Position numbers and translations under genes: made by a program. Under the pieces are notes generated by a model. The model made no database searches, had not been told where the DNA came from, and saw only the letters and a list, made by a program, of their open reading frames with translations. From Catellatospora citrea (GTDB taxonomy: Bacteria; Actinomycetota; Actinomycetes; Mycobacteriales; Micromonosporaceae): a DNA stretch of 64,000 nt. The DNA lies in assembly GCF_003610235.1 (NCBI RefSeq), contig NZ_RAPR01000001.1, positions 4,650,001 through 4,714,000 of the forward strand, read 5' to 3'. Shown piece by piece: positions 50,225 through 60,605 of this stretch (its first letter is position 1; the number at the start of each line of letters is the position of its first letter).

Positions 50225-51522
50225 TGACCGCTGTTGCTGAGCCCGTGGCCGAGACCCGTTCGGCGGGCAGGGTCGACCTGCTGCGCTTCGCCACGGCCGG
50301 GTCGGTGGACGACGGCAAGTCGACGCTGATCGGCCGACTGCTGTACGACACGAAGTCGCTGTTCGAGGACCAGCTCGAAGCGGTCGAGGCGGTGTCCGCG
50401 GCCCGTGGTGACGAGTACACCAACCTGGCTCTGCTGACCGACGGCCTGCGGGCCGAGCGGGAGCAGGGCATCACCATCGACGTCGCCTACCGCTACTTCG
50501 CGACCCCGCGGCGCAAGTTCATCATCGCCGACACCCCCGGGCACATCCAGTACACCCGCAACATGGTCACCGGCGCCTCCACCGCGGACCTGGCGCTGGT
50601 CCTGGTGGACGCGCGCAAGGGCATCGTGGAGCAGTCGCGGCGGCACGCCTTCCTGTGCTCGCTGCTGCGCGTGCCGCACCTCGTGCTGTGCGTCAACAAG
50701 ATGGACCTCGTCGACTTCGACCAGGCCGTCTACGACCGGATCGTCGACGAGTTCACCAGCTTCGCCGCGAAACTCGACATCACCGACCTCGCGATCATCC
50801 CGATCAGCGCGCTCAACGGCGACAACATCGCCACCCGGTCGGCGAACATGCCGTGGTACGAGGGCCCGAGCCTGCTGCACCACCTGGAGCACGTGCACAT
50901 CGCGTCGGATCGCAACCTCGTCGACGTGCGTTTCCCGGTCCAGTACGTGATCCGCCCGCAGTCCACGACCGTGACCGACTACCGCGGCTACGCGGGTCAG
51001 GTCGCCTCGGGCATCCTGAAGCCCGGTGACGAGGTCATGGTGCTGCCCTCCGGCCTGACCACGAGGATCGCAGGCATCGACACCGCCGACGGACCGGTCG
51101 CCGAGGCGTTCCCGCCGATGAGTGTGACCGTCCGGCTCGAGGACGAGATCGACGTCTCCCGCGGTGACATGATCTGCCGGCCGCACAACGCGCCCACCCC
51201 CGCCCAGGACATCGAGGCGCTGGTCTGCTGGATGGACGACAAGCCGCTGACCGTCGGGGCCAAGTACACGGTCAAGCACACGACCCGTACCGCCCGCGCC
51301 ATCGTCAAGGGCCTGCAGTACCGGCTCGACGTCAACACCCTGCACCGCGACGAGACCGCCGCGCAGCTCGGGTTGAACGACATCGGCCGCATCCGGCTGC
51401 GCACCACGGTCCCGCTGATGGCCGACGAGTACCGCCGCAACCGCACCACCGGCGGGTTCATCATCATCGACGAGGCCAGCAACCGCACCGTCGCCGCCGG
51501 CATGATCATCGAAGCCGCCTGA
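50224..51522 (+). CDS. cysN: sulfate adenylyltransferase subunit 1 (GTPase)
   Basis: A 432-residue EF-Tu-like GTPase whose GTP hydrolysis drives APS synthesis by CysD. The motifs are G1 GSVDDGKSTLIGRLL (about 21-35), G3 DTPGH (about 103-107), and G4 NKMD (about 158-161), followed by two beta-barrel domains. The length of 432 shows that no APS kinase (CysC) is fused, unlike the mycobacterial CysNC. No separate cysC or cysH gene is visible in the window. Confidence 0.96.
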   Translation: MTAVAEPVAETRSAGRVDLLRFATAGSVDDGKSTLIGRLLYDTKSLFEDQLEAVEAVSAARGDEYTNLALLTDGLRAEREQGITIDVAYRYFATPRRKFIIADTPGHIQYTRNMVTGASTADLALVLVDARKGIVEQSRRHAFLCSLLRVPHLVLCVNKMDLVDFDQAVYDRIVDEFTSFAAKLDITDLAIIPISALNGDNIATRSANMPWYEGPSLLHHLEHVHIASDRNLVDVRFPVQYVIRPQSTTVTDYRGYAGQVASGILKPGDEVMVLPSGLTTRIAGIDTADGPVAEAFPPMSVTVRLEDEIDVSRGDMICRPHNAPTPAQDIEALVCWMDDKPLTVGAKYTVKHTTRTARAIVKGLQYRLDVNTLHRDETAAQLGLNDIGRIRLRTTVPLMADEYRRNRTTGGFIIIDEASNRTVAAGMIIEAA

Positions 51523-51540
51523 CCGGGCCGCACGAGCACC

Positions 51541-51582
51541 GCGGAACCGCACCCACCCGACCCCGGGCAGGTGCGGTTCCGC
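51541..51582. terminator. bidirectional terminator after cysN
   Basis: A perfect 13-bp stem GCGGAACCGCACC / GGTGCGGTTCCGC with a 16-nt loop between the convergent cysN and GNAT genes. No U-tract. Confidence 0.8.
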
Positions 51583-51610
51583 ATGTCAGCACCCGCCGTG
51601 CGTTTCCGGG

Positions 51611-52054
51611 TCAGCCGGTGATGCCGTAGCTGACGTAGCCGTCGACCTCGTGGAAGCCGAGGCTGCGGTAGAGGGCGCGGGCGGCGGTGTTGTCGTGCTC
51701 CGTCTGCAGGGAGATCCGGCGCGCCTGCGCGGCGCGGGCGGCCGCCACGGCGTGGGCCACCAGCGCTCGGGCGTGGCCGCTGCCGCGGTGCTCCGGTGGC
51801 ACGTACAGGTCGCGGATCATCCAGAACGTGCCGAGCGTCAGGGACGCGGGCATCACCAGCGCCGTGAGCAGCCCGCGGGGGCGTCCCTCGACGAAGGCGG
51901 CGCTGATCCGCAGACCCGAGGAGCCCGCCTGCTCCTGCAGCCACTGCCGGGTCGCGCCGTATCCCCGCTGCTGTCCGTAGTGCGCGCGGTAGTCGTCGAA
52001 CAGCCCCGCGACCGCGCCGAACGCGGCGTCGGACGGGCTCACCCAGGTGATCAT
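51611..52054 (-). CDS. GNAT family N-acetyltransferase
   Basis: A 147-residue GNAT acetyltransferase. Acetyl-CoA site: IRDLYVPPEHRGSGHARALVAHA (about 79-101), with RGSGHA as the Q/RXXGXG/A loop. The C-terminal SLQTEHDNTAARALYRSLGFHEV is the standard motif B. The ATG overlaps the stop of the SPFH gene (ATGA), so the two are translationally coupled and may act on one system. Substrate unknown. Confidence 0.92.
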   Translation of the reverse strand: MITWVSPSDAAFGAVAGLFDDYRAHYGQQRGYGATRQWLQEQAGSSGLRISAAFVEGRPRGLLTALVMPASLTLGTFWMIRDLYVPPEHRGSGHARALVAHAVAAARAAQARRISLQTEHDNTAARALYRSLGFHEVDGYVSYGITG

Positions 52055-53430
52055 TCGCGCGACGCCACCGCCGACCGGATCGCGGTGACCGCGGCGGCCA
52101 GCTCGGCGACGATGCCGGCCAGGCTGCCGCCGTCGGCGCCGGACAGGTTGACCGTACGCAGCTCGTCCGGCTTGGGCAGCTTGGCGACGATCTCCGGCAG
52201 CCGCGCGATCAGCTCGGCCTGCACCGCCTCGGGCGAGCGCCCGTTGGCGATGTCCTGGCTGACCCGGTCGCGCTCCAGCTCCAGCAGCGCGGCGGCATGC
52301 AACTGCTCGGCGCGGTCGCGGGCGACGGCCAGCTCGTGGTCCAGGGTGAGGCGCTGCAGCGTCTGCTCCAGCTCCAGGCGCAGCCGGCGCATCTCGGTCT
52401 CCTGCGCGTGCCGCTGCTGCTCCAGCTCCAGTTCGTGCAGCGTGGTCTCGCTGGCCTGGCTGGCCAGCGCGCGGGCGTCGGCCTGCTCGCGCTCGCCCCG
52501 GCGCAGCCGCTCGGTGGCGTCCCGGTCGAAAGCGGCGGCGGCGTTGCGGGCCTTGAGGTCGGCGAGCTCGCGGTCGTTCTCCAGGCGCTGCAACTGGTCC
52601 AGGCGCTGGGAGGCCAGCTCCCGGCCGGTGATGATCTCCTGCGCGCCGAGCTCGGCGAGCCGGGCGAGCTGGCCCTGCTCGGAGCGGAACGGCTTCTGCA
52701 GGTTCTCCCAGAGCCGGGCCGAGGTGACCACCGCCTCCTTGATCTGCACGGTGACGATGCGCAGGCCGAGGCCGGTGTCGCTGTCGCCCGCGCCTTCCGC
52801 CACGCCGCGCAGGCGTGCGGTCAGCTCCTCGATGATGGGCTGCTTGTCGCTGAGCACCTCGTGCACGCTCATCGTGGCGACCTTGTCCTTGATCGCCGCT
52901 TCGGCCTGCTCCTTCAGCTGGAGGTTGACCAGGCGCATCGGGTCGGAGGCGTCGCCGAAGTCGAGCTTGCGGTAGGCGGTGGCGATGTCCTGGACGATCC
53001 ACTGGACGTACGCCTGGACGAGCACGCCCTGCAGCTCGCGGCAGATGCAGAAGGCGTTGAGCAGGATGGTCTGCATGGTGCCGGGCACCACGAGGTAGGA
53101 GTCGGTGGCCGACCGGTACCGGAAGGACGTGCCGAGTCCCAGGTGCAGCGGCTTCTCGCGGCCGCGCCGGGTGTGCACGACGAACGCGTTCGGCGGCACG
53201 AGCACGGTCTTCCACGGGCCGAAGCCGGTGACGCGTACGTCGACGGCCGTGGGCGGGGTGGTCGCCGCCTCGGCGGCGCTGCGCCGGGCCCGGTTGCTGG
53301 TGTCGCCGCCGCCACCGCCGGGTGCCGGGGCCTGGGCCATCGGGGCCTTCTTGACCCGCAGGTCCTGCTCCAGTTGTGCCGACTGGGCCACGACCTGGTC
53401 GAGGTAGGTGTTGCGCTCCGCGGAAGCCAT
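52051..53430 (-). CDS. SPFH/flotillin-like protein
   Basis: A 459-residue protein with an SPFH (band 7) domain at about 75-245 and a long Glu/Arg/Ala-rich coiled coil at about 245-400, as in flotillins. No transmembrane segment or signal peptide is present; the N terminus has a Gly/Pro-rich linker. It would assemble a peripheral membrane or cytosolic scaffold. ATG 53430 fits a leaderless CAGGAT box 7 nt upstream; an in-frame ATG 9 nt earlier is possible. The stop is shared with the GNAT start. Confidence 0.88.
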   Translation of the reverse strand: MASAERNTYLDQVVAQSAQLEQDLRVKKAPMAQAPAPGGGGGDTSNRARRSAAEAATTPPTAVDVRVTGFGPWKTVLVPPNAFVVHTRRGREKPLHLGLGTSFRYRSATDSYLVVPGTMQTILLNAFCICRELQGVLVQAYVQWIVQDIATAYRKLDFGDASDPMRLVNLQLKEQAEAAIKDKVATMSVHEVLSDKQPIIEELTARLRGVAEGAGDSDTGLGLRIVTVQIKEAVVTSARLWENLQKPFRSEQGQLARLAELGAQEIITGRELASQRLDQLQRLENDRELADLKARNAAAAFDRDATERLRRGEREQADARALASQASETTLHELELEQQRHAQETEMRRLRLELEQTLQRLTLDHELAVARDRAEQLHAAALLELERDRVSQDIANGRSPEAVQAELIARLPEIVAKLPKPDELRTVNLSGADGGSLAGIVAELAAAVTAIRSAVASRE

Positions 53431-53552
53431 GCGCGGCATCCTGCCGCATGCCCGCAAGACCGTCCACTGTGGTGTCGGGAAGGACACCGTCCCGCCGTGT
53501 GACAGCGGTTCAGCGCACGCGTCCCGCCTGCTCAGCCGTGGTCACCTGTTAA

Positions 53553-53596
53553 GAAGGGCACCTTCTGCCACGCGGAGCGTGGTGAAGGTGCCCTTC
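53553..53596. repeat. dispersed-type palindrome GAAGGGCACCTTC
   Basis: Arms GAAGGGCACCTTC (53553-53565) and GAAGGTGCCCTTC (53584-53596) pair perfectly, with an inner CCACGC/GCGTGG stem. Elements starting TTAAGAAGGG are frequent between genes in Micromonosporaceae (from memory). Here it follows galK on the minus strand and may terminate it. Confidence 0.75.
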
Positions 53597-53602
53597 CTTT
53601 GC

Positions 53603-54688
53603 TCAGGACAGGCGGTGGGCGCCGGGGGAAGGGAGGGCGAGGAAGGTGGCGGGCGGACGGAAGCCGCGAGCGGCGAAGGCGGCGGTGACCGCGTCGGCCA
53701 CGGTGGCCGCCTTTTCGGCCTCCACCAGGGCCAGGACGCAGCCGCCGAAGCCGCCGCCGGTCATCCGCGCGCCGTACGCGCCGGCGGCCAGGGCCGTCTC
53801 GACGGCTTCGTCCACTTCGGGCACCGTGATCTCGAAGTCGTCGCGCATCGAGGCGTGCGAGGCGGTCATCAGCGGGCCGATCTCGCGCAACCGGCCCTCG
53901 CGGAGCAGCGCTATGGTGTCCAGGACGCGGGCGTTCTCGGTGACGACGTGGCGGGCGCGGCGGAACAGCAGCTCGTCGTCCAGCCGGGACAGGTCGTCGA
54001 GGGTGGCGTCGCGCAGTGCGGCGACGCCGAGCAGCGCGGCGGCCCGCTCGCACGCGGCCCGGCGGGCGGCGTACTCGCCGTCGACCAGCTGGTGCGGGGC
54101 GCGGCTGTCGACGACGAGGATGGCCAGGCCCTGACCGGCCAGGTCGAGCGGGACGTGCTCGGTGGCCATGCTGCGGCAGTCGAGGAACAGCGCGTGGCCC
54201 TCGCGGCACAGCGTCGAGGCGGACTGGTCCATCACCCCGCAGGGCACGCCGACGTACACGTTCTCGGCGCGCTGGGCCAGCAGGGGCCGCTGCTCCAGCG
54301 GGATGTCGAGCCCGCCGAGGTCGGCCAGCGCGGACAGCACCGCGCATTCCAGGGCCGCCGACGAGGACAGCCCCGCCCCGCCCGGCACGTCGGAGTCGAT
54401 GGACAGCCGCGCGCCGGGCACCTCGTGACCGGCCTCACGCAGCACCCAGACCACCGCGGCCACGTATGCGGCCCAGCCGGTGACCGGCTCGGACAGGTCG
54501 AAGGTGACCGTCTGCCCGGTCAGCGTCGAGGTGACGGTCCACTCGGGACGGTCGAGCCGGGTCGCGGTGACGACGGTGCGCTGCGGCAGCGCGAACGGCA
54601 GCACGAAGCCGTCGTTGTAGTCGGTGTGCTCGCCGATCAGGTTGATCCGGCCGGGCGCGGCCCATACGCCCTGGTCGACGGTCGTCAC
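53603..54688 (-). CDS. galK: galactokinase
   Basis: A 361-residue GHMP kinase that phosphorylates galactose at C1. The galactokinase signature GRINLIGEHTDYNDG lies at about 13-27, the ATP loop GGAGLSSSAALE at about 103-114, and TGGGFGGC at about 318-325. The N terminus is short for the family but includes all substrate residues. The start overlaps the galE stop in GTGA, so galE and galK are translationally coupled. Confidence 0.96.
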   Translation of the reverse strand: MTTVDQGVWAAPGRINLIGEHTDYNDGFVLPFALPQRTVVTATRLDRPEWTVTSTLTGQTVTFDLSEPVTGWAAYVAAVVWVLREAGHEVPGARLSIDSDVPGGAGLSSSAALECAVLSALADLGGLDIPLEQRPLLAQRAENVYVGVPCGVMDQSASTLCREGHALFLDCRSMATEHVPLDLAGQGLAILVVDSRAPHQLVDGEYAARRAACERAAALLGVAALRDATLDDLSRLDDELLFRRARHVVTENARVLDTIALLREGRLREIGPLMTASHASMRDDFEITVPEVDEAVETALAAGAYGARMTGGGFGGCVLALVEAEKAATVADAVTAAFAARGFRPPATFLALPSPGAHRLS

Positions 54689-55659
54689 AGCCCGCTCCGG
54701 AAGAAGGTCCAGGCGTCGGCGACGATGTCGCGCAGGTCGGGCTTGGCGGGCGTCCAGCCGAGTTCGGCCCGGGCCTTCGCCGACGAGGCGACCAGCTCGG
54801 CCGGGTCCCCCGGGCGGCGCGGGGCCATCTCCACCGGCAGCGGGTGGCCGGTGACCTCGCGCACCGCGTCGACGACCTCCTTGCAGGAGAAGCCGGTGCC
54901 GTTGCCGAGGTTGTAGATCCGGTGCTCGCCGGGGCGGGCCGCCTCCAGCGCCAGCAGGTGGGCCTGGGCCAGGTCGCCGACGTGGATGTAGTCGCGGATG
55001 CAGGTGCCGTCGGGGGTGGGGTAGTCGTCGCCGAAGATGGCGAGCTTCTCCCGCTGGCCGGCCGCGACCTGCAACGCGATCGGGATCAGGTGGGTCTCCG
55101 GGTCGTGCCGCTCACCGATCATCGAGCCGTCCGGCAGCACCAGCGCGCCGGCCACGTTGAAGTAGCGCAGGCTGACCGCGGCCAGGTCGTGGGCGTGCGC
55201 CTCGGAGGCGATGGCCATGTCGACGGCGAGCTTGGTCGCGCCGTACGTGTTGACGGGCTTGGTGATCGCGGTCTCGGTCAGCGGCAGCTCGGACGGGTCG
55301 CCGTAGGTGGCCGCGGTGGAGGAGAACACCAGGCGCTTCACCCCGGCGGCGCGCATCGCGTCGAGCAGCGCCAGCGAGCCGACGGTGTTGTTGTCCCAGT
55401 GCAGCTCGGGCCGCACCATCGACTCGCCGGCCGCGATCAGGCCGGCGAAGTGCAGCACGGCGTCGAACCCGGCGTCGGGGGTGAGCACGGTGGCGGCGTC
55501 GTGGATGCGCGCCTGCACCAGGCGCGCGCCCGCGGGCACCTGCGAGGCGTCGTTGCGGGAGAGATCGTCGAGCACCACGACCTCGTGGCCGGCGTCGACG
55601 AGCAGCCGCGCCACGGCGCTGCCGACGTATCCGGCACCCCCGGTGACCAGTAACTTCAT
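54685..55659 (-). CDS. galE: UDP-glucose 4-epimerase
   Basis: A 324-residue SDR-family enzyme that interconverts UDP-glucose and UDP-galactose. NAD binding is by TGGAGYVGS (about 6-14), catalysis by the Ser/Thr in FSSTAATYG (about 119-127) and the Tyr-Lys pair in NTYGATK (about 143-149). RYFNVAGA follows. ATG 55659 has GAGGGAG 9 nt upstream. With galK it forms a galactose operon; galT is not in the window. Confidence 0.96.
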   Translation of the reverse strand: MKLLVTGGAGYVGSAVARLLVDAGHEVVVLDDLSRNDASQVPAGARLVQARIHDAATVLTPDAGFDAVLHFAGLIAAGESMVRPELHWDNNTVGSLALLDAMRAAGVKRLVFSSTAATYGDPSELPLTETAITKPVNTYGATKLAVDMAIASEAHAHDLAAVSLRYFNVAGALVLPDGSMIGERHDPETHLIPIALQVAAGQREKLAIFGDDYPTPDGTCIRDYIHVGDLAQAHLLALEAARPGEHRIYNLGNGTGFSCKEVVDAVREVTGHPLPVEMAPRRPGDPAELVASSAKARAELGWTPAKPDLRDIVADAWTFFRSGL

Positions 55660-55876
55660 GTAAGACGCTCCCTCAACTGCTGGTGCGGGCCAGCCTAGCC
55701 CGCGCCGTGACACCCGTGTCGTTGTCGCTATCTCATCACATTCAAACATAAAACAACAGGCTTCAACGCTCCCGGGTGCGGCCGGTCGGGCGGCCGGGCA
55801 CCCGCGAATTCCGGGAAATCGCCGTTCCCGGCCTGCCTGTGCCCCTCGTCATGCGGGCAGGACGATCCGGGAACGC

Positions 55877-55882
55877 TAATAT
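55877..55882 (+). promoter_or_regulatory. -10 box for leaderless CorC-like gene
   Basis: TAATAT, 6 nt before ATG 55889; the strongest leaderless -10 match in the window. Confidence 0.55.
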
Positions 55883-55888
55883 GCGGCC

Positions 55889-56890
55889 ATGTCCGTGCCC
55901 CGGCAGAACACCCCCCGCCAGCGGGATACCCATGGCCGCGAGCCGCGCCGACGGGAGCCCCGGTTACGTCCGCCCGGGCGGATGGCCCGTGCCGTGGCGC
56001 CGGCCATCGTGCGGGCCGCCGACGCGCTGACCCGCTGGACGAGCCGCGTGCTGGGGGTCGAGGCGACCGCCGGGCGTGAGCAGATCACCGAGGCCGAGCT
56101 GCGCGAGCTGGTCGCCGTGAACACCGCGCTGGATCCGGAGGAGCGCCACATCATCAGCAAGGCGCTGTCGCGCTCCGCGGCCACGCTGCGCGAGGTGATG
56201 GTGCCCCGCACCGAGGTGTGGTTCCTGACCGTGGGCATGACCGTCGCGGAGGCGATCGCCGAGGCCCGCGAGGCCGGGCACACCCGCATGCCGATCGCCG
56301 ACGGCAGCCACGACGACGTGGTGGGCTTCGTCCACCTGCGCGACCTGCTCTGGGACGAGCGGCCGGAGCGCTCGGTGCGGGAGCTGTCCCGCGAGATCAA
56401 GCGGCTGCCCGCCAGCAAGCCGGTGCTCGCCGCGCTGTCGGAGATGCGCCGGGAGCGGCACACCATCGCCGTGGTCGTCGACGAGTACGGCGGCACCGCC
56501 GGCATCGTGACCCTGGAGGACCTGATCGAGGAGCTGGTCGGGGAGATCCACGACGAGTACGACGACACCCCCGCCGCCCACGCCCCGGGCGGGCCCGCGC
56601 CGGACGAGGTCGACGGCATGCTCAACCTCGCCGACTTCGCCGAGCGCACCGGCATCACGCTGCCCGCCGGGCCGTACGAGACGGTGGGCGGCTTCCTGAT
56701 GAGCGCGCTGGGCCGGCTGCCCGCCGCGGGGGACAGCGCCACGCTGGAGGCCTACCGGCTGACCGTGCTCGCCCTGGACGGCCGCCGGGTCGCCCGGGTC
56801 CGGCTCACGCCCGTGGACCTGACCCCGCTGGAGCCGGCCCCGGCCGACCCGCTCCCGGTGGACCCGACCCCGCTGTCCGACCCGGCCTGA
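55889..56890 (+). CDS. CorC/HlyC-type CBS-domain protein without membrane domain
   Basis: A 333-residue protein with a CBS pair at about 92-225 (MVPRTEVWFLTVGMT, HTRMPIADGSHDDVVGFVHLRDLL, VVVDEYGGTAGIVTLEDLIEELVGEI) and a CorC_HlyC domain at about 240-320. The membrane-spanning DUF21 domain normal for actinobacterial hemolysin-family/CNNM proteins (430 residues or more) is missing. The basic N terminus, about 55 residues, keeps only a fragment like its end (AADALTRWTSRVLGVEA). It could be a soluble partner of magnesium efflux, or a truncated copy. The start fits a TAATAT leaderless promoter, so the short form is probably real. Confidence 0.88.
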   Translation: MSVPRQNTPRQRDTHGREPRRREPRLRPPGRMARAVAPAIVRAADALTRWTSRVLGVEATAGREQITEAELRELVAVNTALDPEERHIISKALSRSAATLREVMVPRTEVWFLTVGMTVAEAIAEAREAGHTRMPIADGSHDDVVGFVHLRDLLWDERPERSVRELSREIKRLPASKPVLAALSEMRRERHTIAVVVDEYGGTAGIVTLEDLIEELVGEIHDEYDDTPAAHAPGGPAPDEVDGMLNLADFAERTGITLPAGPYETVGGFLMSALGRLPAAGDSATLEAYRLTVLALDGRRVARVRLTPVDLTPLEPAPADPLPVDPTPLSDPA

Positions 56891-56910
56891 CCGCCGCGGC
56901 GGCGGGCGGG

Positions 56911-59477
<2,567 letters not shown>

Positions 59478-59539
59478 AACCAGCAGCGGAGCTCGGCCCC
59501 CCGGGGCGTCGGCAACAGCAGTTCAGCCAGGAGGCGTCG

Positions 59540-60061
59540 GTGGAGCGCACCATCGGTATCGCGATCGGCATCCCGCAACCGTGGGGTGCCGAACTCGACG
59601 CGGCCCGCGCGTCCACCGGCGACCCGCTCGCGGCGCTGATCCCGTCCCACGTCACCCTGCTCGGCCCGACCATGCTGCCGGTCTCCGCCGACCTGGACCG
59701 CCGCCTCGACGAGCTGCTGCACAGCGTGGCCGAGCAGAACGCGCCGTTCTCCATCCAGCTGCGCGGCACCGGCACCTTCCGGCCGGTCAGCCAGGTGGTG
59801 TTCGTGGCGCTGGCGACCGGCATCGGGGAGTGCGAGCAGCTGGCCGGCGCGATCCGCACCGGTCCGCTGGCCCGGGACCTGGCCCACCCGTACCACCCGC
59901 ACGTCACCATCGGCCACGACGTGCCGGAGCCCGCGCTCGACGACGTCTTCGACCGCATGGCCGACTACTCGGCCCGCTTCGACGTCGACCACTTCACCCG
60001 CTACGAGCACAACGGCAGCGGCAGCTGGCAGCCCATCCGGGACTACGCCCTGCGCGGCTGA
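59540..60061 (+). CDS. 2'-5' RNA ligase/2H phosphoesterase family protein
   Basis: A 173-residue 2H-superfamily protein with the two HXT motifs: SHVTLLGP (His about 37) and HPHVTIGH (His about 122). The fold is that of LigT/ThpR, cyclic phosphodiesterases acting on RNA ends. GTG 59540 has CAGGAGG 3-5 nt upstream. It follows trpS by 62 bp on the same strand and may be co-transcribed. Confidence 0.9.
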   Translation: MERTIGIAIGIPQPWGAELDAARASTGDPLAALIPSHVTLLGPTMLPVSADLDRRLDELLHSVAEQNAPFSIQLRGTGTFRPVSQVVFVALATGIGECEQLAGAIRTGPLARDLAHPYHPHVTIGHDVPEPALDDVFDRMADYSARFDVDHFTRYEHNGSGSWQPIRDYALRG

Positions 60062-60103
60062 CGCCCCGCCCCGCCGCGCTCCGCGAAGCGAGATCGCCTG
60101 CAG

Positions 60104-60155
60104 TTTCGGGGAAACCGCGCGTACGAGTGGCTCGTTTCGTGCGGTTTCCCCGAAA
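60104..60155. terminator. hairpin between 2H gene and His-rich gene
   Basis: A perfect 15-bp stem TTTCGGGGAAACCGC / GCGGTTTCCCCGAAA, with an inner ACGAG/CTCGT stem around TGG. Placed between convergent genes, so it can serve both. Confidence 0.8.
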
Positions 60156-60175
60156 GTGCGGAGCAGGGAGCGGTG

Positions 60176-60598
60176 TCAGGCGCCGGTGAGGCGGGCGGAG
60201 ATGCGGGCGAAGCCCGCCTTCAGCTCGGCGGCGCTGGGGGCCTCGACGATGTGGTCGTCGTGGTCATGATCGTGGTCATGATCGTGCTCGTCGTCCGCGT
60301 CGTCGTCGAGCACGTCGTCGATCTCGTCGGCCTCCTGCGCGGCCAGGTCCTGCGCGTTGGCGATCTCCGCGCGGATCTGGTCCAGCGAGGTCGCCGGGAG
60401 CAGCGGTTCGACGACCGCCATCAGGTCCTCGTCGGCGACGACGTGCTGCGCGAGCGCGAGGGCGTGCGGGCGCTCGTACGGCCCGCAGACCACCGGCTCC
60501 CACTCCTCGTCGTCGTCGAGCGGGCCGAAGGTGATGATCCAGGGAAGGTCCAGCTGCGGCGATCCGGCCGGCAGCTCCAAAGTCACGAGTGCACCCAC
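60176..60598 (-). CDS. hypothetical acidic protein with His-Asp repeat
   Basis: A 140-residue soluble protein that I do not recognise. The N-terminal half is alpha/beta (LPWIITFGPLDDDEEWEPVVCGPYERPHALALAQHV). Near residue 108 lies the run DDEHDHDHDHDHDDH, with six alternating His residues that could bind divalent metal ions such as zinc or nickel. The C-terminal helix is AAELKAGFARISARL. GTG 60598 lies 8 nt behind a GATGAT box, consistent with leaderless translation; a GTG 12 nt later is also possible. It lies 7 bp downstream of the YihY gene and may be in one operon with it. Confidence 0.75.
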   Translation of the reverse strand: MGALVTLELPAGSPQLDLPWIITFGPLDDDEEWEPVVCGPYERPHALALAQHVVADEDLMAVVEPLLPATSLDQIRAEIANAQDLAAQEADEIDDVLDDDADDEHDHDHDHDHDDHIVEAPSAAELKAGFARISARLTGA

Positions 60599-60605
60599 GC
60601 GACCA

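Noticed and set aside
50224..51522. CysNC fusion with APS kinase
   Set aside because: The protein ends after the third EF-Tu-like domain at 432 residues; no second P-loop is present.
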